This document shows, piece by piece, positions 54,517 through 63,970 of a stretch of 64,000 bases of DNA; within the stretch, counting starts at the first letter, position 1, and every line of letters starts with the position of its first letter. The notes beneath the pieces are model-generated. The model was not told the origin of the DNA. It worked only from the letters and a program-made list of their open reading frames with translations, and made no database searches. The position numbers and the translations under genes are program-made. The stretch is taken from NCBI RefSeq assembly GCF_027364955.1, contig NZ_DAHXOI010000010.1, positions 1-64,000 on the forward strand. Direction: 5' to 3'. Source of the DNA: Ferrimicrobium sp. GTDB taxonomy: Bacteria; Actinomycetota; Acidimicrobiia; Acidimicrobiales; Acidimicrobiaceae.

Positions 54517-54762
54517 TTGGCAAATATTAAGAGTCAGATCAAGCGCATTGGTCAGAATGAGCGTCGGCGCGAGCGAAACAAGGCAGTGCGTTCAGAGCTC
54601 AAGACCCGTGTCAAGAATGCCGTCACCACCCAGGATGATGCATCCGTGCGCCTCGCACTGAAGCGCCTCGACAAGGCCGCATCTCAGGGTGTGATTCATA
54701 AGAATCAGGCGGCGCGCCGTAAGTCGCGTCTCATGGCCCAGTTGGCCCACGCCAAGGATTAG
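54517..54762 (+). CDS. rpsT: 30S ribosomal protein S20
   Basis: Translation starts at TTG 54517 after GGGAGAG. The 81-residue basic protein [20 protein letters not shown] is characteristic of S20, with the helical C-terminus [20 protein letters not shown]. It binds 16S rRNA during small-subunit assembly. It is divergent from lepA, a frequent neighbour. Confidence 0.95.
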   Translation: MANIKSQIKRIGQNERRRERNKAVRSELKTRVKNAVTTQDDASVRLALKRLDKAASQGVIHKNQAARRKSRLMAQLAHAKD

Positions 54763-55333
54763 CAGCTACCGCTTCTCTATTGGGAGTTGAGGCCGGTCCA
54801 CGGTGGTATCGTCGTGGCGGTGCGAGACAGTTCTTTCGTGGATCGAATTCGTCCTAGGGCCGAGCCTGTCGGTGTCGGAATGGTCCGGTGTCGGTCAGTG
54901 GTTTGCTCCGTTGCTTGGACTCGTTTCTGTTCTGGCATATTGCCATTGTTTGGTGGCGGTTGCTGGGGATCTCAAGTGGGTTAACCTCTCGGTCACCGAG
55001 TCGAATGAACCACCTGACCGTGGTAGGGCCTGTTCACGGCTCTATTGGTTCGACCCTCTCTAGTCAGTGCTTCGCGGCGTATCGGTAACGTGTCGATGTT
55101 CCCTCGCCTACGGCACAGAGTGGCATGCGGCACAGAATGGAATGTAACAGAAGCGGCCACCCTTGCGATGTAGCGCGCCCGATGCGCCCGATTCGTGCAG
55201 TTACGGGCAAAAAACCAACCCGGGTCTGTTGAAAGCTAGACTATAGAACAAGCCACTGAGTGCGACAGCACCTAGTGGGGTAATCCAGTGGGATAGCGTA
55301 GTCAAAGATTTTGTTGAGGTCAGGTTCTCGGTT
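54763..55333. other. 571-bp gap before hrcA
   Basis: No supported gene; a frame at 54803-55063 has a hydrophobic stretch but no motif. An imperfect inverted repeat (CCACTGAGTGC, 55253-55263, and GCACCTAGTGG, 55268-55278) lies 56 nt before hrcA. It is not the canonical CIRCE. Confidence 0.4.
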
Positions 55334-56392
55334 ATGGTTGATCAGTCACTAGGCGCACGCAAAGAGGCGATTCTTCTCGCGGTCATTGTTGAGTACATTC
55401 GTACTGCTTCTCCAGTGGGGTCCCAGCACGTCCTGGAGTCAGCTGAACTCGACCTGTCACCGGCATCGGTACGCTCCCAGATGGCCAATCTGGAACGAGA
55501 GGGCTATTTAACCCAACCGCATGTCTCCGCAGGACGTATCCCCTCGATCCGTGGGTATCGTTATTTTGTTGATCGGCTTCTGCGTTTCGATCCTGTTGAG
55601 TTGGCCAAGATTGAACATGACGTCGCTGACTTTTTGCGTACGGCAAAGGGCGCACTTGAGGATGTGCTTGAGCGGTCACTGACCTTCTTGTCACAGCAGA
55701 CCAACTACACCGCAGTGATGACGACGTGGGCTGTGTCGACGGAGGATTATAAGGCGATTCAGGTGCTCTGCCTTGGTCCAGATACGTTGTTGGTAGTGGT
55801 GGTGGGGTCCAAGGGCACGGTCGAACGCACGACGGTGCACCCCAGCGTTGAGGTGAGTGACGAGGTAGCGAGTCACGTCAGTGCGCGCCTGTCGGCGACG
55901 TTGGTGGGTACCGACATGAGCGCACTCATCGACCTCGACACGGTTTCCGGCCCGGACGCGAGTACTGCTGGTGTGGTCCCACTGTTGGACGACCAAGCAC
56001 CGTTGGTCACCACCGTCACCCGCGAAGTAGCTGCAGCGCTACGCGAACTGCGGGTACGCGAAGAGGTTGGACTGCGCGTACGTGAGCTTTCGAAGACGGC
56101 TGCCGCTCTCGAACAGCTCGATCAGGTTGCGAGAGTACTTGAGACGCTTGAACACGATGTGCATGTTGTGGACCTGATCCGTACGTTGATCGAGACCGGC
56201 AGCATGGTCAGCATCGGTGATGAAGGCGGAGTTGAGGCACTCAATGAGTGTTCGCTCGTGGTGGCACCCTGTGAGATCGATGGCGAACTCGTAGGCTCTA
56301 TCGGATTGATTGGACCTACTCGGATGGATTACTCGCGAGCACTAGCGGCGGTTGAGGCACTGAGTGCGCAAGTCGCGCGTGCGGTGCGATAA
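55334..56392 (+). CDS. hrcA: Heat-inducible transcription repressor
   Basis: The 352-residue protein matches HrcA: a winged helix at the N-terminus (AILLAVIVEYIRTASPVGSQ; LSPASVRSQMANLEREGYLT; QPHVSAGRIPS) and the conserved late segment (DYSRALAAVEALSAQVARAV). HrcA represses groE and dnaK genes at CIRCE operators and depends on GroEL for activity. It is followed by dnaJ after 8 nt. A CIRCE element is not found within the immediate upstream region, so it may act elsewhere. Confidence 0.95.
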   Translation: MVDQSLGARKEAILLAVIVEYIRTASPVGSQHVLESAELDLSPASVRSQMANLEREGYLTQPHVSAGRIPSIRGYRYFVDRLLRFDPVELAKIEHDVADFLRTAKGALEDVLERSLTFLSQQTNYTAVMTTWAVSTEDYKAIQVLCLGPDTLLVVVVGSKGTVERTTVHPSVEVSDEVASHVSARLSATLVGTDMSALIDLDTVSGPDASTAGVVPLLDDQAPLVTTVTREVAAALRELRVREEVGLRVRELSKTAAALEQLDQVARVLETLEHDVHVVDLIRTLIETGSMVSIGDEGGVEALNECSLVVAPCEIDGELVGSIGLIGPTRMDYSRALAAVEALSAQVARAVR

Positions 56393-56400
56393 GGAGGAAC

Positions 56401-57519
56401 GTGGTCGACTACTACGAGGTATTGGGCGTTGCACGCAGCGCAACTGCCGAGGATATCAAGCGTTCGTATCGGAAGCTGGCTCGGCAGCTACATCCGGATG
56501 TGAACGGCGGCGATAAGGACGCCGAGAACCGCTTCAAGCTTGTAACCGAGGCCTACGACACGCTGAGCGATCCTGAGAAGCGTCGCCAGTACGATCTCTA
56601 TGGCTCCTCCGGTGGGGCGGGCAGCGATCCCTTTGGTGGTGGCCCATTCCAACCAAACTTCACCGATATCTTCCAGACGGTCTTTGGCCAAGGGTTTGGT
56701 GGCCAGGAGGCGCCAGGTCCGCGCCGTGGCGAGGACATGGAGACGGCGGTCAATCTCGCCTTCGAGGAGGCCGTCTTCGGCTGCCAGAAGGAGATCTCCT
56801 TAAAGATGCCGACCACGTGCCCGACCTGTAGTGGATCAGGTGCGAAGGTGGGTACCTCTCCAACGGTCTGTGCTCAGTGCCAGGGGAGTGGTTCAGTCAA
56901 GCGGGTGACGCAGTCATTCCTCGGTCGGATGGTGACAACCATGACCTGTGACGTCTGTCATGGTGAGGGCAAGGTGATCACCGATCTCTGTCCTGACTGC
57001 CGTGGTGAGGGTCGCAAAACCCTTGAACGTCACTTCACGATCGAGGTGCCGCCAGGCGCTGATAACGGTCTTGTGCTCCGTCTCACTGGTAAGGGTGCCG
57101 CTGCGCCGCGAGGTGGTCAGCCAGGGAGTCTCTATGTGCATGTCAACGTCGCGCCCTCGCAGAGATTTGAACGACAGGGCAATGATCTGTGGATGCAGCT
57201 ACCGCTCTCCTACGTGCAGGCGGCGCTCGGTGCGCAGGTGGACTTCGAAAGCCTCGATGGACCCGAGACGATCGAGGTCGCCCCAGGTACGCAGCCGGGG
57301 GCCACGGTGCACCTCAAGGGCAAGGGAGTTCCTGTCCTCTCAGGTCGAGGTCGCGGTCGTGGTGACTTGATTGTAGCGATGGATGTGCAGATGCCAAAAG
57401 AGCTCAGCGAAGAGGAGGAGGGGTTGCTTCGTCAGCTCGCAGAGTTGCGTGGCGAACAGGTCCTCGGTCACCATGAGCATGGTATCTTCTCGAAGTTGAA
57501 GTCGGCGTTTAAGCCGTAG
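56401..57519 (+). CDS. dnaJ: Molecular chaperone DnaJ
   Basis: The GTG-initiated 372-residue protein has the J domain (HPD in LARQLHPDVNGGDKD), a short G/F region, four CxxCxGxG zinc repeats (CPTCSGSG, CAQCQGSG, CDVCHGEG, CPDCRGEG) and the C-terminal substrate domains. It stimulates DnaK. It lies between hrcA and rsmE, a common actinobacterial arrangement. Confidence 0.97.
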   Translation: MVDYYEVLGVARSATAEDIKRSYRKLARQLHPDVNGGDKDAENRFKLVTEAYDTLSDPEKRRQYDLYGSSGGAGSDPFGGGPFQPNFTDIFQTVFGQGFGGQEAPGPRRGEDMETAVNLAFEEAVFGCQKEISLKMPTTCPTCSGSGAKVGTSPTVCAQCQGSGSVKRVTQSFLGRMVTTMTCDVCHGEGKVITDLCPDCRGEGRKTLERHFTIEVPPGADNGLVLRLTGKGAAAPRGGQPGSLYVHVNVAPSQRFERQGNDLWMQLPLSYVQAALGAQVDFESLDGPETIEVAPGTQPGATVHLKGKGVPVLSGRGRGRGDLIVAMDVQMPKELSEEEEGLLRQLAELRGEQVLGHHEHGIFSKLKSAFKP

Positions 57520-57525
57520 CGGAGG

Positions 57526-58227
57526 ATGGAGCGCCTCCACCCTTTTATCATTGTTGACGATCTTTCGACTCTCGTCGTTTCGCGGCAGCTCGCTCATCAC
57601 CTTGTGTCGGTGCGTCGCCTGCGCAACGGTGATCACCTGTTTGCTGGAGACGGTCATGGCCGGTTCCGTGCAGTGGCGATTGAGGCGATTCAGGACCACG
57701 CGCGATTGGTTCCGCTCTCGGATATCTCGATTGTTCCCCGCGAGGAACCCGACATTGGGATTGCCATGTTCTTGCCCTCAAGTGAGCGCCTGTCGTGGGC
57801 GGTGCAAAAACTGACCGAAACGGGTATTGATCGTATCCATCTACTCTCGGATGTCCATGATCGGCGCGGTGGTGCCCAGTTGTCGCCAGCGCATCTGGAA
57901 CGCCTCGAGCGCGTGGCTCGTGAAGCAGCCCAGCAGTCGGAGCGTCTGTGGCTGCCAGCGATTGATCCTCCGATTCCAGCGCATGAGTACTTTGCCAGAG
58001 CAGGACAAGGAGTGGCGATTCTCGATCCCGCTGGAGGCCCCTTGCCCAAGGGGGTGACCACGCTGGTGGTTGGGCCCGAATCAGGTGCGATTGTTGCACC
58101 TGATTCCATACCAAGAGTGAGTCTTGGGCTACCGATTTTGCGGATTGAGACGGCAGCAGTAGCAGGTTCGATACTTTTGGCGACATTACGGGCATCACTG
58201 GTATGTATTTGCGATAAACCCTGGTAG
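57526..58227 (+). CDS. rsmE: 16S rRNA (uracil1498-N3)-methyltransferase
   Basis: The 233-residue SPOUT enzyme begins MERLHPFIIVDDL and includes the conserved substrate-binding segment SSERLSWAVQKLTETGIDRI. VVGPESGAIVA and LGLPILRIETAAVAGSILLA form the trefoil-knot cofactor site. The usual GPEGG is GPESG here, a small change. It methylates U1498 of 16S rRNA. Its start follows dnaJ by 6 nt. Confidence 0.9.
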   Translation: MERLHPFIIVDDLSTLVVSRQLAHHLVSVRRLRNGDHLFAGDGHGRFRAVAIEAIQDHARLVPLSDISIVPREEPDIGIAMFLPSSERLSWAVQKLTETGIDRIHLLSDVHDRRGGAQLSPAHLERLERVAREAAQQSERLWLPAIDPPIPAHEYFARAGQGVAILDPAGGPLPKGVTTLVVGPESGAIVAPDSIPRVSLGLPILRIETAAVAGSILLATLRASLVCICDKPW

Positions 58228-58283
58228 TATACGGCTACACGGAGTAAACGCGTGACCTCTGTGGGATGGAGCGAGGAGTGTCA

Positions 58284-58874
58284 ATGGATCAGGCGGAGCG
58301 AGACTACGCACGCGAAGTAGGGAAGCGGTTGCGATCCGTACGCAAGCAGCAGCGTTACTCGCTGCAAGCAGTCGAGGCGATCTCTGAAAAAGAGTTTAAG
58401 GCGTCTGTTCTCGGGGCCTATGAACGTGGTGAGCGGTCAATTTCAGTACCGCGACTACAGCGTCTCGCGGAGTTCTACCATGTCGGTGTCGATCAACTAT
58501 TGCCACCAGAACTCGCTGGTCGAGAATTCTTCGCACTCAGCAATCGGGACCGGGTGGCCTCGTTGACTGATGATCAGAGCCGTATTGATTTAGCAGGGCT
58601 TGAACGACAGATAAGTGCCGGTGTGGCACGGTCACGGGTTACTGGATCGGTCAAGTGTACGATCGACCTTGCCAGGCTTTCGTCGATGATTGGACCTGAA
58701 CGCGATCTCATCAGCCGTTATCTGTCGATGATCCAGGTCTCACGGCAGGATTTCAACGGTCGCGTGATGACCGTACGTTCCGATGATCTCAAAATCATCG
58801 GTGCCGTTCTTGGGCTGTCCTTCGAGGATATGATCGCTTTCCTTGATGATCTAGGCCTCCGCGTTTCGAGTTAG
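58284..58874 (+). CDS. BldD-like regulator with c-di-GMP signature
   Basis: The start ATG at 58284 follows GGAGTG; an in-frame ATG at 58266 adds six residues. The 196-residue protein has an N-terminal helix-turn-helix (YAREVGKRLRSVRKQQRYSL) and a C-terminal domain with RQD (154-156), eight residues, then RSDD (165-168). This fits RxD-x8-RxxD, the BldD c-di-GMP-binding signature. In Streptomyces BldD with c-di-GMP represses development. Here it could link second-messenger levels to gene control. Two small genes follow. Confidence 0.8.
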   Translation: MDQAERDYAREVGKRLRSVRKQQRYSLQAVEAISEKEFKASVLGAYERGERSISVPRLQRLAEFYHVGVDQLLPPELAGREFFALSNRDRVASLTDDQSRIDLAGLERQISAGVARSRVTGSVKCTIDLARLSSMIGPERDLISRYLSMIQVSRQDFNGRVMTVRSDDLKIIGAVLGLSFEDMIAFLDDLGLRVSS

Positions 58875-58889
58875 TCGACGGATCCTCCC

Positions 58890-59189
58890 ATGGGTGTGAG
58901 GATCTCGAAGAAGACCGCCCTCGCTCTTGGAGGTGTGCTCGATGAGGTAGGTCGTGGCGAATGTCAGCCTGCTGAGCGGATCTCGGTAGTGCTCGGTCTG
59001 TTAACGGGTCAGGCCGACCGGAATGATCTTGAGAATCTTGAGGCGCTATCGCGATCGGTTGGCGTCACGCTCGATGATCCGGGGATGTTGCTTGACCGGC
59101 TCCGGTGGAGCAGCGAGGAGCAGTTTTGCGATCTCCTAGTCACATTGATTGAGCTGCGAGATCCAAAGTATGTCATTTTGCTACCTTGA
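58890..59189 (+). CDS. Small hypothetical protein after the BldD-like gene
   Basis: The 99-residue protein is acidic and helical (ALALGGVLDEVGRGECQPAE; NLEALSRSVGVTLDDPGMLL). No known motif is present. It starts 15 nt after the BldD-like stop and is probably co-transcribed. An 18-nt unit is duplicated just after it (about 59187-59223). Confidence 0.5.
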   Translation: MGVRISKKTALALGGVLDEVGRGECQPAERISVVLGLLTGQADRNDLENLEALSRSVGVTLDDPGMLLDRLRWSSEEQFCDLLVTLIELRDPKYVILLP

Positions 59190-59278
59190 TGCTACGTTGA
59201 CGGTGATGCTACGTTGACAGTGATGACGTATCCGCGAACGAGATGCGGGTAGCGTCGGTTCGGGATAAGGGGGTCGAG

Positions 59279-59566
59279 ATGGACGGTCAACGACAGCGCG
59301 AGGTGATCAGTGCACTTGACCGGTCCTTGCGCTGTGCGATCGCGGGTGATTTCGCCGGTCTCGGCCAAGGTGCTGTTGCGATACGTCGCCTGAATCAACT
59401 CCCCGTCTATGAGGCAGTGCCAGACCTGCTTGAAGAGCTCGCGGTGTGCCTGAGGGAGCCGGATCGCGCTGCTGCGCACGAGACCGCGTCTCGTCTCTAC
59501 CAGATACTCAAGGGCGGTCCCTTTGAGCCGCTGATCGCCACGCTGGTGCGCTCGCTGTCCAGTTGA
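59279..59566 (+). CDS. Small hypothetical protein
   Basis: ATG at 59279 follows AAGGGGG. An in-frame ATG at 59243 would add twelve residues. The 95-residue product contains AVPDLLEELAVCLREPDRAA and TASRLYQILKGGPFEPLIAT. It is helical, with no known motif. A 12-bp-stem hairpin downstream likely ends its transcript. Confidence 0.5.
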   Translation: MDGQRQREVISALDRSLRCAIAGDFAGLGQGAVAIRRLNQLPVYEAVPDLLEELAVCLREPDRAAAHETASRLYQILKGGPFEPLIATLVRSLSS

Positions 59567-59650
59567 ACACTCTGATAGTTCCCGGCAGCGGTGGAGCCGG
59601 ACCTGATCGGGAACCGGCGCTGATGTGGTTCGCTGTCTCTCTTGCAAACG

Positions 59651-59687
59651 CCAGTGGCCGACATCCATGAAGGACGTCGGCCACTGG
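59651..59687. terminator. Bidirectional terminator between convergent genes
   Basis: CCAGTGGCCGAC (59651-59662) and GTCGGCCACTGG (59676-59687) pair perfectly over 12 bp with a 13-nt loop. It lies between the plus-strand hypothetical gene and the minus-strand satP. Confidence 0.7.
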
Positions 59688-59736
59688 TTGGACCAGGGAG
59701 AGGGGTTAGGGTCTCTCTCTGTTGACGGTTGGTAGA

Positions 59737-60372
59737 TCAGCGATCTACTGGTGACATCACATGGTGTGGGTCCTGATCTGGTGGGACCATCGGTTTTGGT
59801 GTGAGTGGTCCAATTGGTAGCAGTACCTTCCCCCAGGTCGAAGCGATCGTGCCGGAGGCTGCATGGTAGAAGCCGAGGACAGCGAAGATGATGGTTGCCC
59901 AACCGCCGGCTTCCGTCAGGCTTGTCGAGTTCATTCCTTGTCCGAGGGCAAGAAGCACGAAGGTGACCACCAGTAGGAAGAGGATGATCGCGAGGACGAC
60001 GTCGGTCTTGAGCGATGCGATAAAGAGATAGAGGGAGATGATCGCGAACATCCACAGGAAGAGCGCAAAGGCAGTGCCGACGCTTGCCGGAGCTACGGTC
60101 TTGGCGTAGAACTGTAGATAGAGGCCGACGATGATCCAAAATGGACCATATGATCCAAAGGCCACTGCCCCAAAGGTGCTGCCACGCGCAATTTCGATGA
60201 TGGCGGCGATGATCTGGACAATGCCACCGAAGATGAAGGCTGTTGGGATGATAATGCCGACGGCTGTTCCATTGATGAGATGGGCATTAATAATACCCAG
60301 CATCAATGAAGTGGCCGAGAATGCGGTAACCGCCCAATGTCCGGGATCCGCATAGGTTTCCTTAGCTGACAT
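59737..60372 (-). CDS. satP: Acetate/succinate transporter, SatP (YaaH/GPR1/FUN34) family
   Basis: The 211-residue membrane protein has six helices and the family start TYADPGHWAVTAFSATSLML. Other typical segments are FIFGGIVQIIAAIIEIARGS, FGAVAFGSYGPFWIIVGLY and LQFY. It takes up acetate or succinate. Acetyl-CoA synthetase is encoded upstream on the same strand, so uptake and activation are linked. Confidence 0.9.
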   Translation of the reverse strand: MSAKETYADPGHWAVTAFSATSLMLGIINAHLINGTAVGIIIPTAFIFGGIVQIIAAIIEIARGSTFGAVAFGSYGPFWIIVGLYLQFYAKTVAPASVGTAFALFLWMFAIISLYLFIASLKTDVVLAIILFLLVVTFVLLALGQGMNSTSLTEAGGWATIIFAVLGFYHAASGTIASTWGKVLLPIGPLTPKPMVPPDQDPHHVMSPVDR

Positions 60373-60870
60373 GTACGTTCCTTTCTTCTATGAGAAGGTA
60401 CTTACGTGTTCCTGTACGACAGGAACGATGACTTGGTGTAGATGATCAGATTCTTGTAGGTCCTGACTCTGTGGTCTTCGAAGGCTACTGCGATAGGCAC
60501 CCCCCAGTCGCTGGTTCTCGAGCGTTGGTCGGCCTGTCGCTTGGGCCTCCCGCGACGGTTGCCTGGGGCAGTGCGTTCCGTCGTTGGGATCGCACATCGA
60601 CGGGCAAACCTGAGTGCTGTCGTTGCGGTTGAAGGCCTTGTGGTTGAAAGCCTTGTCTCTGCTGTTGGCGTAGCGTGTGTGGAACTAGCTCGTCCATTTC
60701 CCCCCTGTTTGGACCCATCGGTGTTGGCGATGGGCGCTTAGCCCTTGTGACAGATTGCCCTTACGGGTTCGTCAATCATGACCCGCAAGGTACCAATATG
60801 TCCTGGTCGAATTTGTTGTCTTCATCTGCAATCCCCCATCCCCTGGCGCGGTGAGACTGATGATGAGGTG
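60373..60870. other. 498-bp gap between acs and satP
   Basis: No supported gene. A perfect inverted repeat, GTTCCTGT-ACG-ACAGGAAC (60408-60426), lies 36 nt upstream of the satP start codon and may be a regulatory site. Confidence 0.5.
60408..60426. promoter_or_regulatory. Inverted repeat upstream of satP
   Basis: Perfect 8-bp inverted repeat with a 3-nt centre, 36 nt before the satP start. It is in a typical operator position. Confidence 0.5.
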
Positions 60871-62850
60871 CTACTCCTCAGTCGAGGCCTTCATCGACTG
60901 TGCTCGATCAGCGATCTCTTGCACGACATCGGCGTTGGCGAGTGTGGTGACGTCGCCGAGTTTTCGTTGCTCGGAGATGTCGCGGAGCAGTCGCCGCATG
61001 ATTTTTCCTGAGCGGGTCTTTGGCAGCTCATCGGTAAAGACGATGGAAGCTGGCCGCGCTATTTTCCCGATCTTGTCTGCAACATGATCGCGGAGCTCAA
61101 GTATGAGGGCTTCGCTCCCAACGATTCCCGATCGAAGGGTGACAAAGGCCGCAATCGCCTGCCCGGTGATAGGATCGTTGCGTCCAATGACTGCTGCTTC
61201 AGCAACCGATGGATGATCGACGAGTGCGGATTCCACCTCGAGTGTCGAGATCCGGTGGCCGGAGACGTTCATGACATCATCGACGCGCCCGAGGAGCCAG
61301 TAGTAGCCATCCTCGTCACGCTTGGCTCCGTCGCCAGCAAAGTAGCGCCAAACCCCCGCGCTCGGGTTTGAAAACCGTGACCAATACGTATCGACAAATC
61401 GCTCAGGGTCTCCGAAGATCGTGCGAGCCATGGCGGGCCACGGGTGGGTCAATACGAGGTAGCCTCCGCCACCCAGTGGGACCGAGTCCCCCTCTTCATT
61501 GACGATGTCAGCACCTATTCCAGGCAGGGGGATCGTAGCTGATCCAGGCTTTGCGGCGGTGATAGCCGGTAGGGGAGAGATCATCATATTGCCTGTCTCT
61601 GTCTGCCACCAAGTATCCACGACCGGGCATCGATCTCCGCCAATGACCCGCCGGTACCACATCCATGCCTCTGGGTTGATGGGTTCTCCGACGGTGCCGA
61701 TGATGCGTAATGACTCCATATTGTGGCGGTCGGGGAACTCCGTTCCCCACTTCATGAAGGTACGGATTGAGGTAGGGGCGGTGTAGAGCTGGGTTACCCG
61801 GTACTTTTCGATGATCGCCCAGTAGCGGTCCTTGTCCGGATAGTCGGGTACCCCTTCATAGAGGACGCTCGTTGCTCCGTTGGCCAAGGGTCCATAGACG
61901 ATATAGCTATGGCCGGTGACCCATCCGATGTCAGCAGTGCACCAGTAGACGTCGTCGGGTCGAAGGTCAAAGACCTGCGCATGCGTAGTTGCTACACCGA
62001 CGAGATACCCTCCAGTGGTGTGGAGGATGCCCTTCGGGCGTCCCGTGGTACCGGAGGTATAGAGGATGTAGAGCGGGTCCTCGCTTGAGGTTTCGGTCGC
62101 TTCGCGGACCGAGGGCTGGCTCTCGGTCAGTGCCCGATAGGTGATATCTCGGCCCTCTTGCATGGCGACATCGTTGCCGGTACGCTCGACGACGACGACA
62201 TGCTCGACTGATGGAGCGTTCTCAAGTGCCCGATCGGCAAAAGCCTTGAGTTCAACGAGTTGGCCTTTGCGCCGAGACTGATCACAGGTGATGAGCACCT
62301 TGGCTTGAGCATCGTTGATGCGATCGGCGAGTGCCTCCGGAGAGAAGCCGCCAAAGACGACTGAATGAATCGCGCCGAGTCGCGCACAAGCGAGTAATGC
62401 GATCGGAAATTCCGGGATCATGCCCATGTAGATCGCCACACGATCACCCTTGGTGACCCCAAGCGAACTCAACCCGTTGGCAAGCCGAGATACCTCAGCT
62501 AAGAGGTCGGCATAGGTGAGGGTCCTGGTGTCACCCTCCTCTCCCTCAAAGTAGTAGGCCACCTTATCGGGGGTCGCGGCCGCATGCCGGTCGAGACAGC
62601 TCTCGGTGATGTTGAGGGTGGCTCCGTCAAACCACCGTGCGAAGGGAGGATTCGACCAATCAAGCACTCGGTCCCACCGTCGCCTCCACAACACTCGTTC
62701 GGCTTGGTTGGCCCAGTAGGTCTCGTAGTCCTCGCCTTCGCGATAGATTGCAGGCGAGTTGATCGCTGCCGTCTCTCGCAGATGTGCTGGCGGCTCGAAT
62801 TTTCGCCCCTCAGAAAACAGTGCCTCAATTGTTGCGCCATCGTCGGCCAT
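60871..62850 (-). CDS. acs: Acetyl-CoA synthetase (acetate-CoA ligase)
   Basis: The 659-residue enzyme has the AMP-binding motif YTSGTTGRPKGILHTTGG, the adenylate-binding WWQTETG and the C-terminal hinge. The regulatory lysine lies in PKTRSGKIMRRLLRDI, the site acetylated in Acs proteins. It converts acetate, ATP and CoA to acetyl-CoA. Length is normal. Confidence 0.97.
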   Translation of the reverse strand: MADDGATIEALFSEGRKFEPPAHLRETAAINSPAIYREGEDYETYWANQAERVLWRRRWDRVLDWSNPPFARWFDGATLNITESCLDRHAAATPDKVAYYFEGEEGDTRTLTYADLLAEVSRLANGLSSLGVTKGDRVAIYMGMIPEFPIALLACARLGAIHSVVFGGFSPEALADRINDAQAKVLITCDQSRRKGQLVELKAFADRALENAPSVEHVVVVERTGNDVAMQEGRDITYRALTESQPSVREATETSSEDPLYILYTSGTTGRPKGILHTTGGYLVGVATTHAQVFDLRPDDVYWCTADIGWVTGHSYIVYGPLANGATSVLYEGVPDYPDKDRYWAIIEKYRVTQLYTAPTSIRTFMKWGTEFPDRHNMESLRIIGTVGEPINPEAWMWYRRVIGGDRCPVVDTWWQTETGNMMISPLPAITAAKPGSATIPLPGIGADIVNEEGDSVPLGGGGYLVLTHPWPAMARTIFGDPERFVDTYWSRFSNPSAGVWRYFAGDGAKRDEDGYYWLLGRVDDVMNVSGHRISTLEVESALVDHPSVAEAAVIGRNDPITGQAIAAFVTLRSGIVGSEALILELRDHVADKIGKIARPASIVFTDELPKTRSGKIMRRLLRDISEQRKLGDVTTLANADVVQEIADRAQSMKASTEE

Positions 62851-63226
62851 TCTTCCCCCTTAGAAGCGGTCTGGAACGCTGCTCGTTCTCTGCTGCGACA
62901 TCCGTGGTCGCTGACCAAAGCGTAGTGCTTTGTTACGACCTTGTCAATTAGGCACGTGACGCTGTGGCCGTCATGGTGTCGGCGATCGAAAATATCGCAC
63001 TCTAGCAGGACGTTGGCGAGCCGATAGGAGATGCTTGGGGGAACAAGTGCCAGTCGTTGCACTCGCAAATAATGCTACAGGGAGTTGCAATTGCGCCAAA
63101 TGTGTCGACTCGATCAAGGCGGGCGATCCCGCCTTTCATGCCCCTTGATACCCCCGTAAGCGTGGTGGGTACACGGTCACTTATCGTCGGGAAAGCAGAT
63201 GAGAACGCCCCTGGGCGTTCCTGGCT
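62851..63226. other. 376-bp gap between the phosphatase gene and acs
   Basis: No gene. An 8-bp stem hairpin (AAGGCGGG-CGAT-CCCGCCTT, 63116-63135) lies about 90 nt after the phosphatase stop and may terminate it. Confidence 0.5.
63116..63135 (-). terminator. Hairpin downstream of the phosphatase gene
   Basis: A perfect 8-bp GC-rich stem with a 4-nt loop, without a U tract on the minus strand. Likely a terminator, not certain. Confidence 0.4.
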
Positions 63227-63970
63227 TCACCAATCGCCGTGTCGTTGGCGGTACCCAAACTCGTTCAAGTCGAGTGCCGCGAGGGCCGCCGCCAGCGAAG
63301 CGTTCTGGGTTGAAAGGTAGCTGTGGATGTTGCGTGGGTCGACATCGGCGGCGAGGAGATCTGGCCGAAGAGTCAAGAAACGTGGTAACGTCCGATAGAG
63401 GGACGAGAGGCGATAGTCCTCCATTATGTCTCGCATGCTGACGCCCTGTGAGAGCTGCCAAAGTGCCACGACGATACCGGTGCGATCCTTCCCGGCTGTG
63501 CAGTGCACAAGGACGGGTTGGTTGTGGTCGCGATAGAGCTCGAAGGCGGTCATGAGATCTTTTTCGTGTTGAGCAACGAGGTCGAGATACATCGCCTTCA
63601 TCGCCACATCGTCGATTCGATCGACTAGACCCTCCAGGAGTGCACGCGTGGCATCTATATGACCCGCGAGGTTGCCAACGATTGGGATCTGCACGATGGT
63701 GATGTGACCGGGTGCCTTCGACGGTGCAAGGTCAGACTCGTCTGCGTGGCGAAGATCGATGATCAGGTCAATGCCAAGACGTTCGATGCTCTCCCAATCA
63801 TGTGTGGAGAGCCTGGCCAGGTTCTCAGAGCGGTAGTGGGTGCGCCAGTCGACCAAGGCACCGCCGGAGCCTTGTCGACCACCAGCGTCGCGGAAGTTGG
63901 TCGCCCCGTCGAGGAGTATTCGTCGATTTGCGATGACATACCGTACGTCATTCGCCTCGCGCTCAATCAC
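63227..63970 (-). CDS. Tyrosine/serine-type protein phosphatase
   Basis: The GTG-initiated 247-residue protein has the N-terminal pattern LLDGATNFRDAGG. The phosphatase loop is VLVHCTAGKDRTGIVVAL (HCx5R with catalytic Cys and Arg). It belongs to the Y_phosphatase3 group of bacterial dual-specificity enzymes, some of which act on phosphotyrosine or phosphoinositides. The general acid region is upstream. The substrate is unknown. Confidence 0.85.
   Translation of the reverse strand: MIEREANDVRYVIANRRILLDGATNFRDAGGRQGSGGALVDWRTHYRSENLARLSTHDWESIERLGIDLIIDLRHADESDLAPSKAPGHITIVQIPIVGNLAGHIDATRALLEGLVDRIDDVAMKAMYLDLVAQHEKDLMTAFELYRDHNQPVLVHCTAGKDRTGIVVALWQLSQGVSMRDIMEDYRLSSLYRTLPRFLTLRPDLLAADVDPRNIHSYLSTQNASLAAALAALDLNEFGYRQRHGDW

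Noticed and set aside
54803-55063. 86-residue ORF with hydrophobic stretch upstream of hrcA
   Set aside because: The hydrophobic stretch is unsupported by a ribosome site, and overlapping frames are equally open.
55253-55278. CIRCE element upstream of hrcA
   Set aside because: The inverted repeat has GAGTGC then GCACCT, the reverse order of CIRCE (GCACTC-N9-GAGTGC), and the spacer is 4 nt. It may be another operator but not CIRCE.
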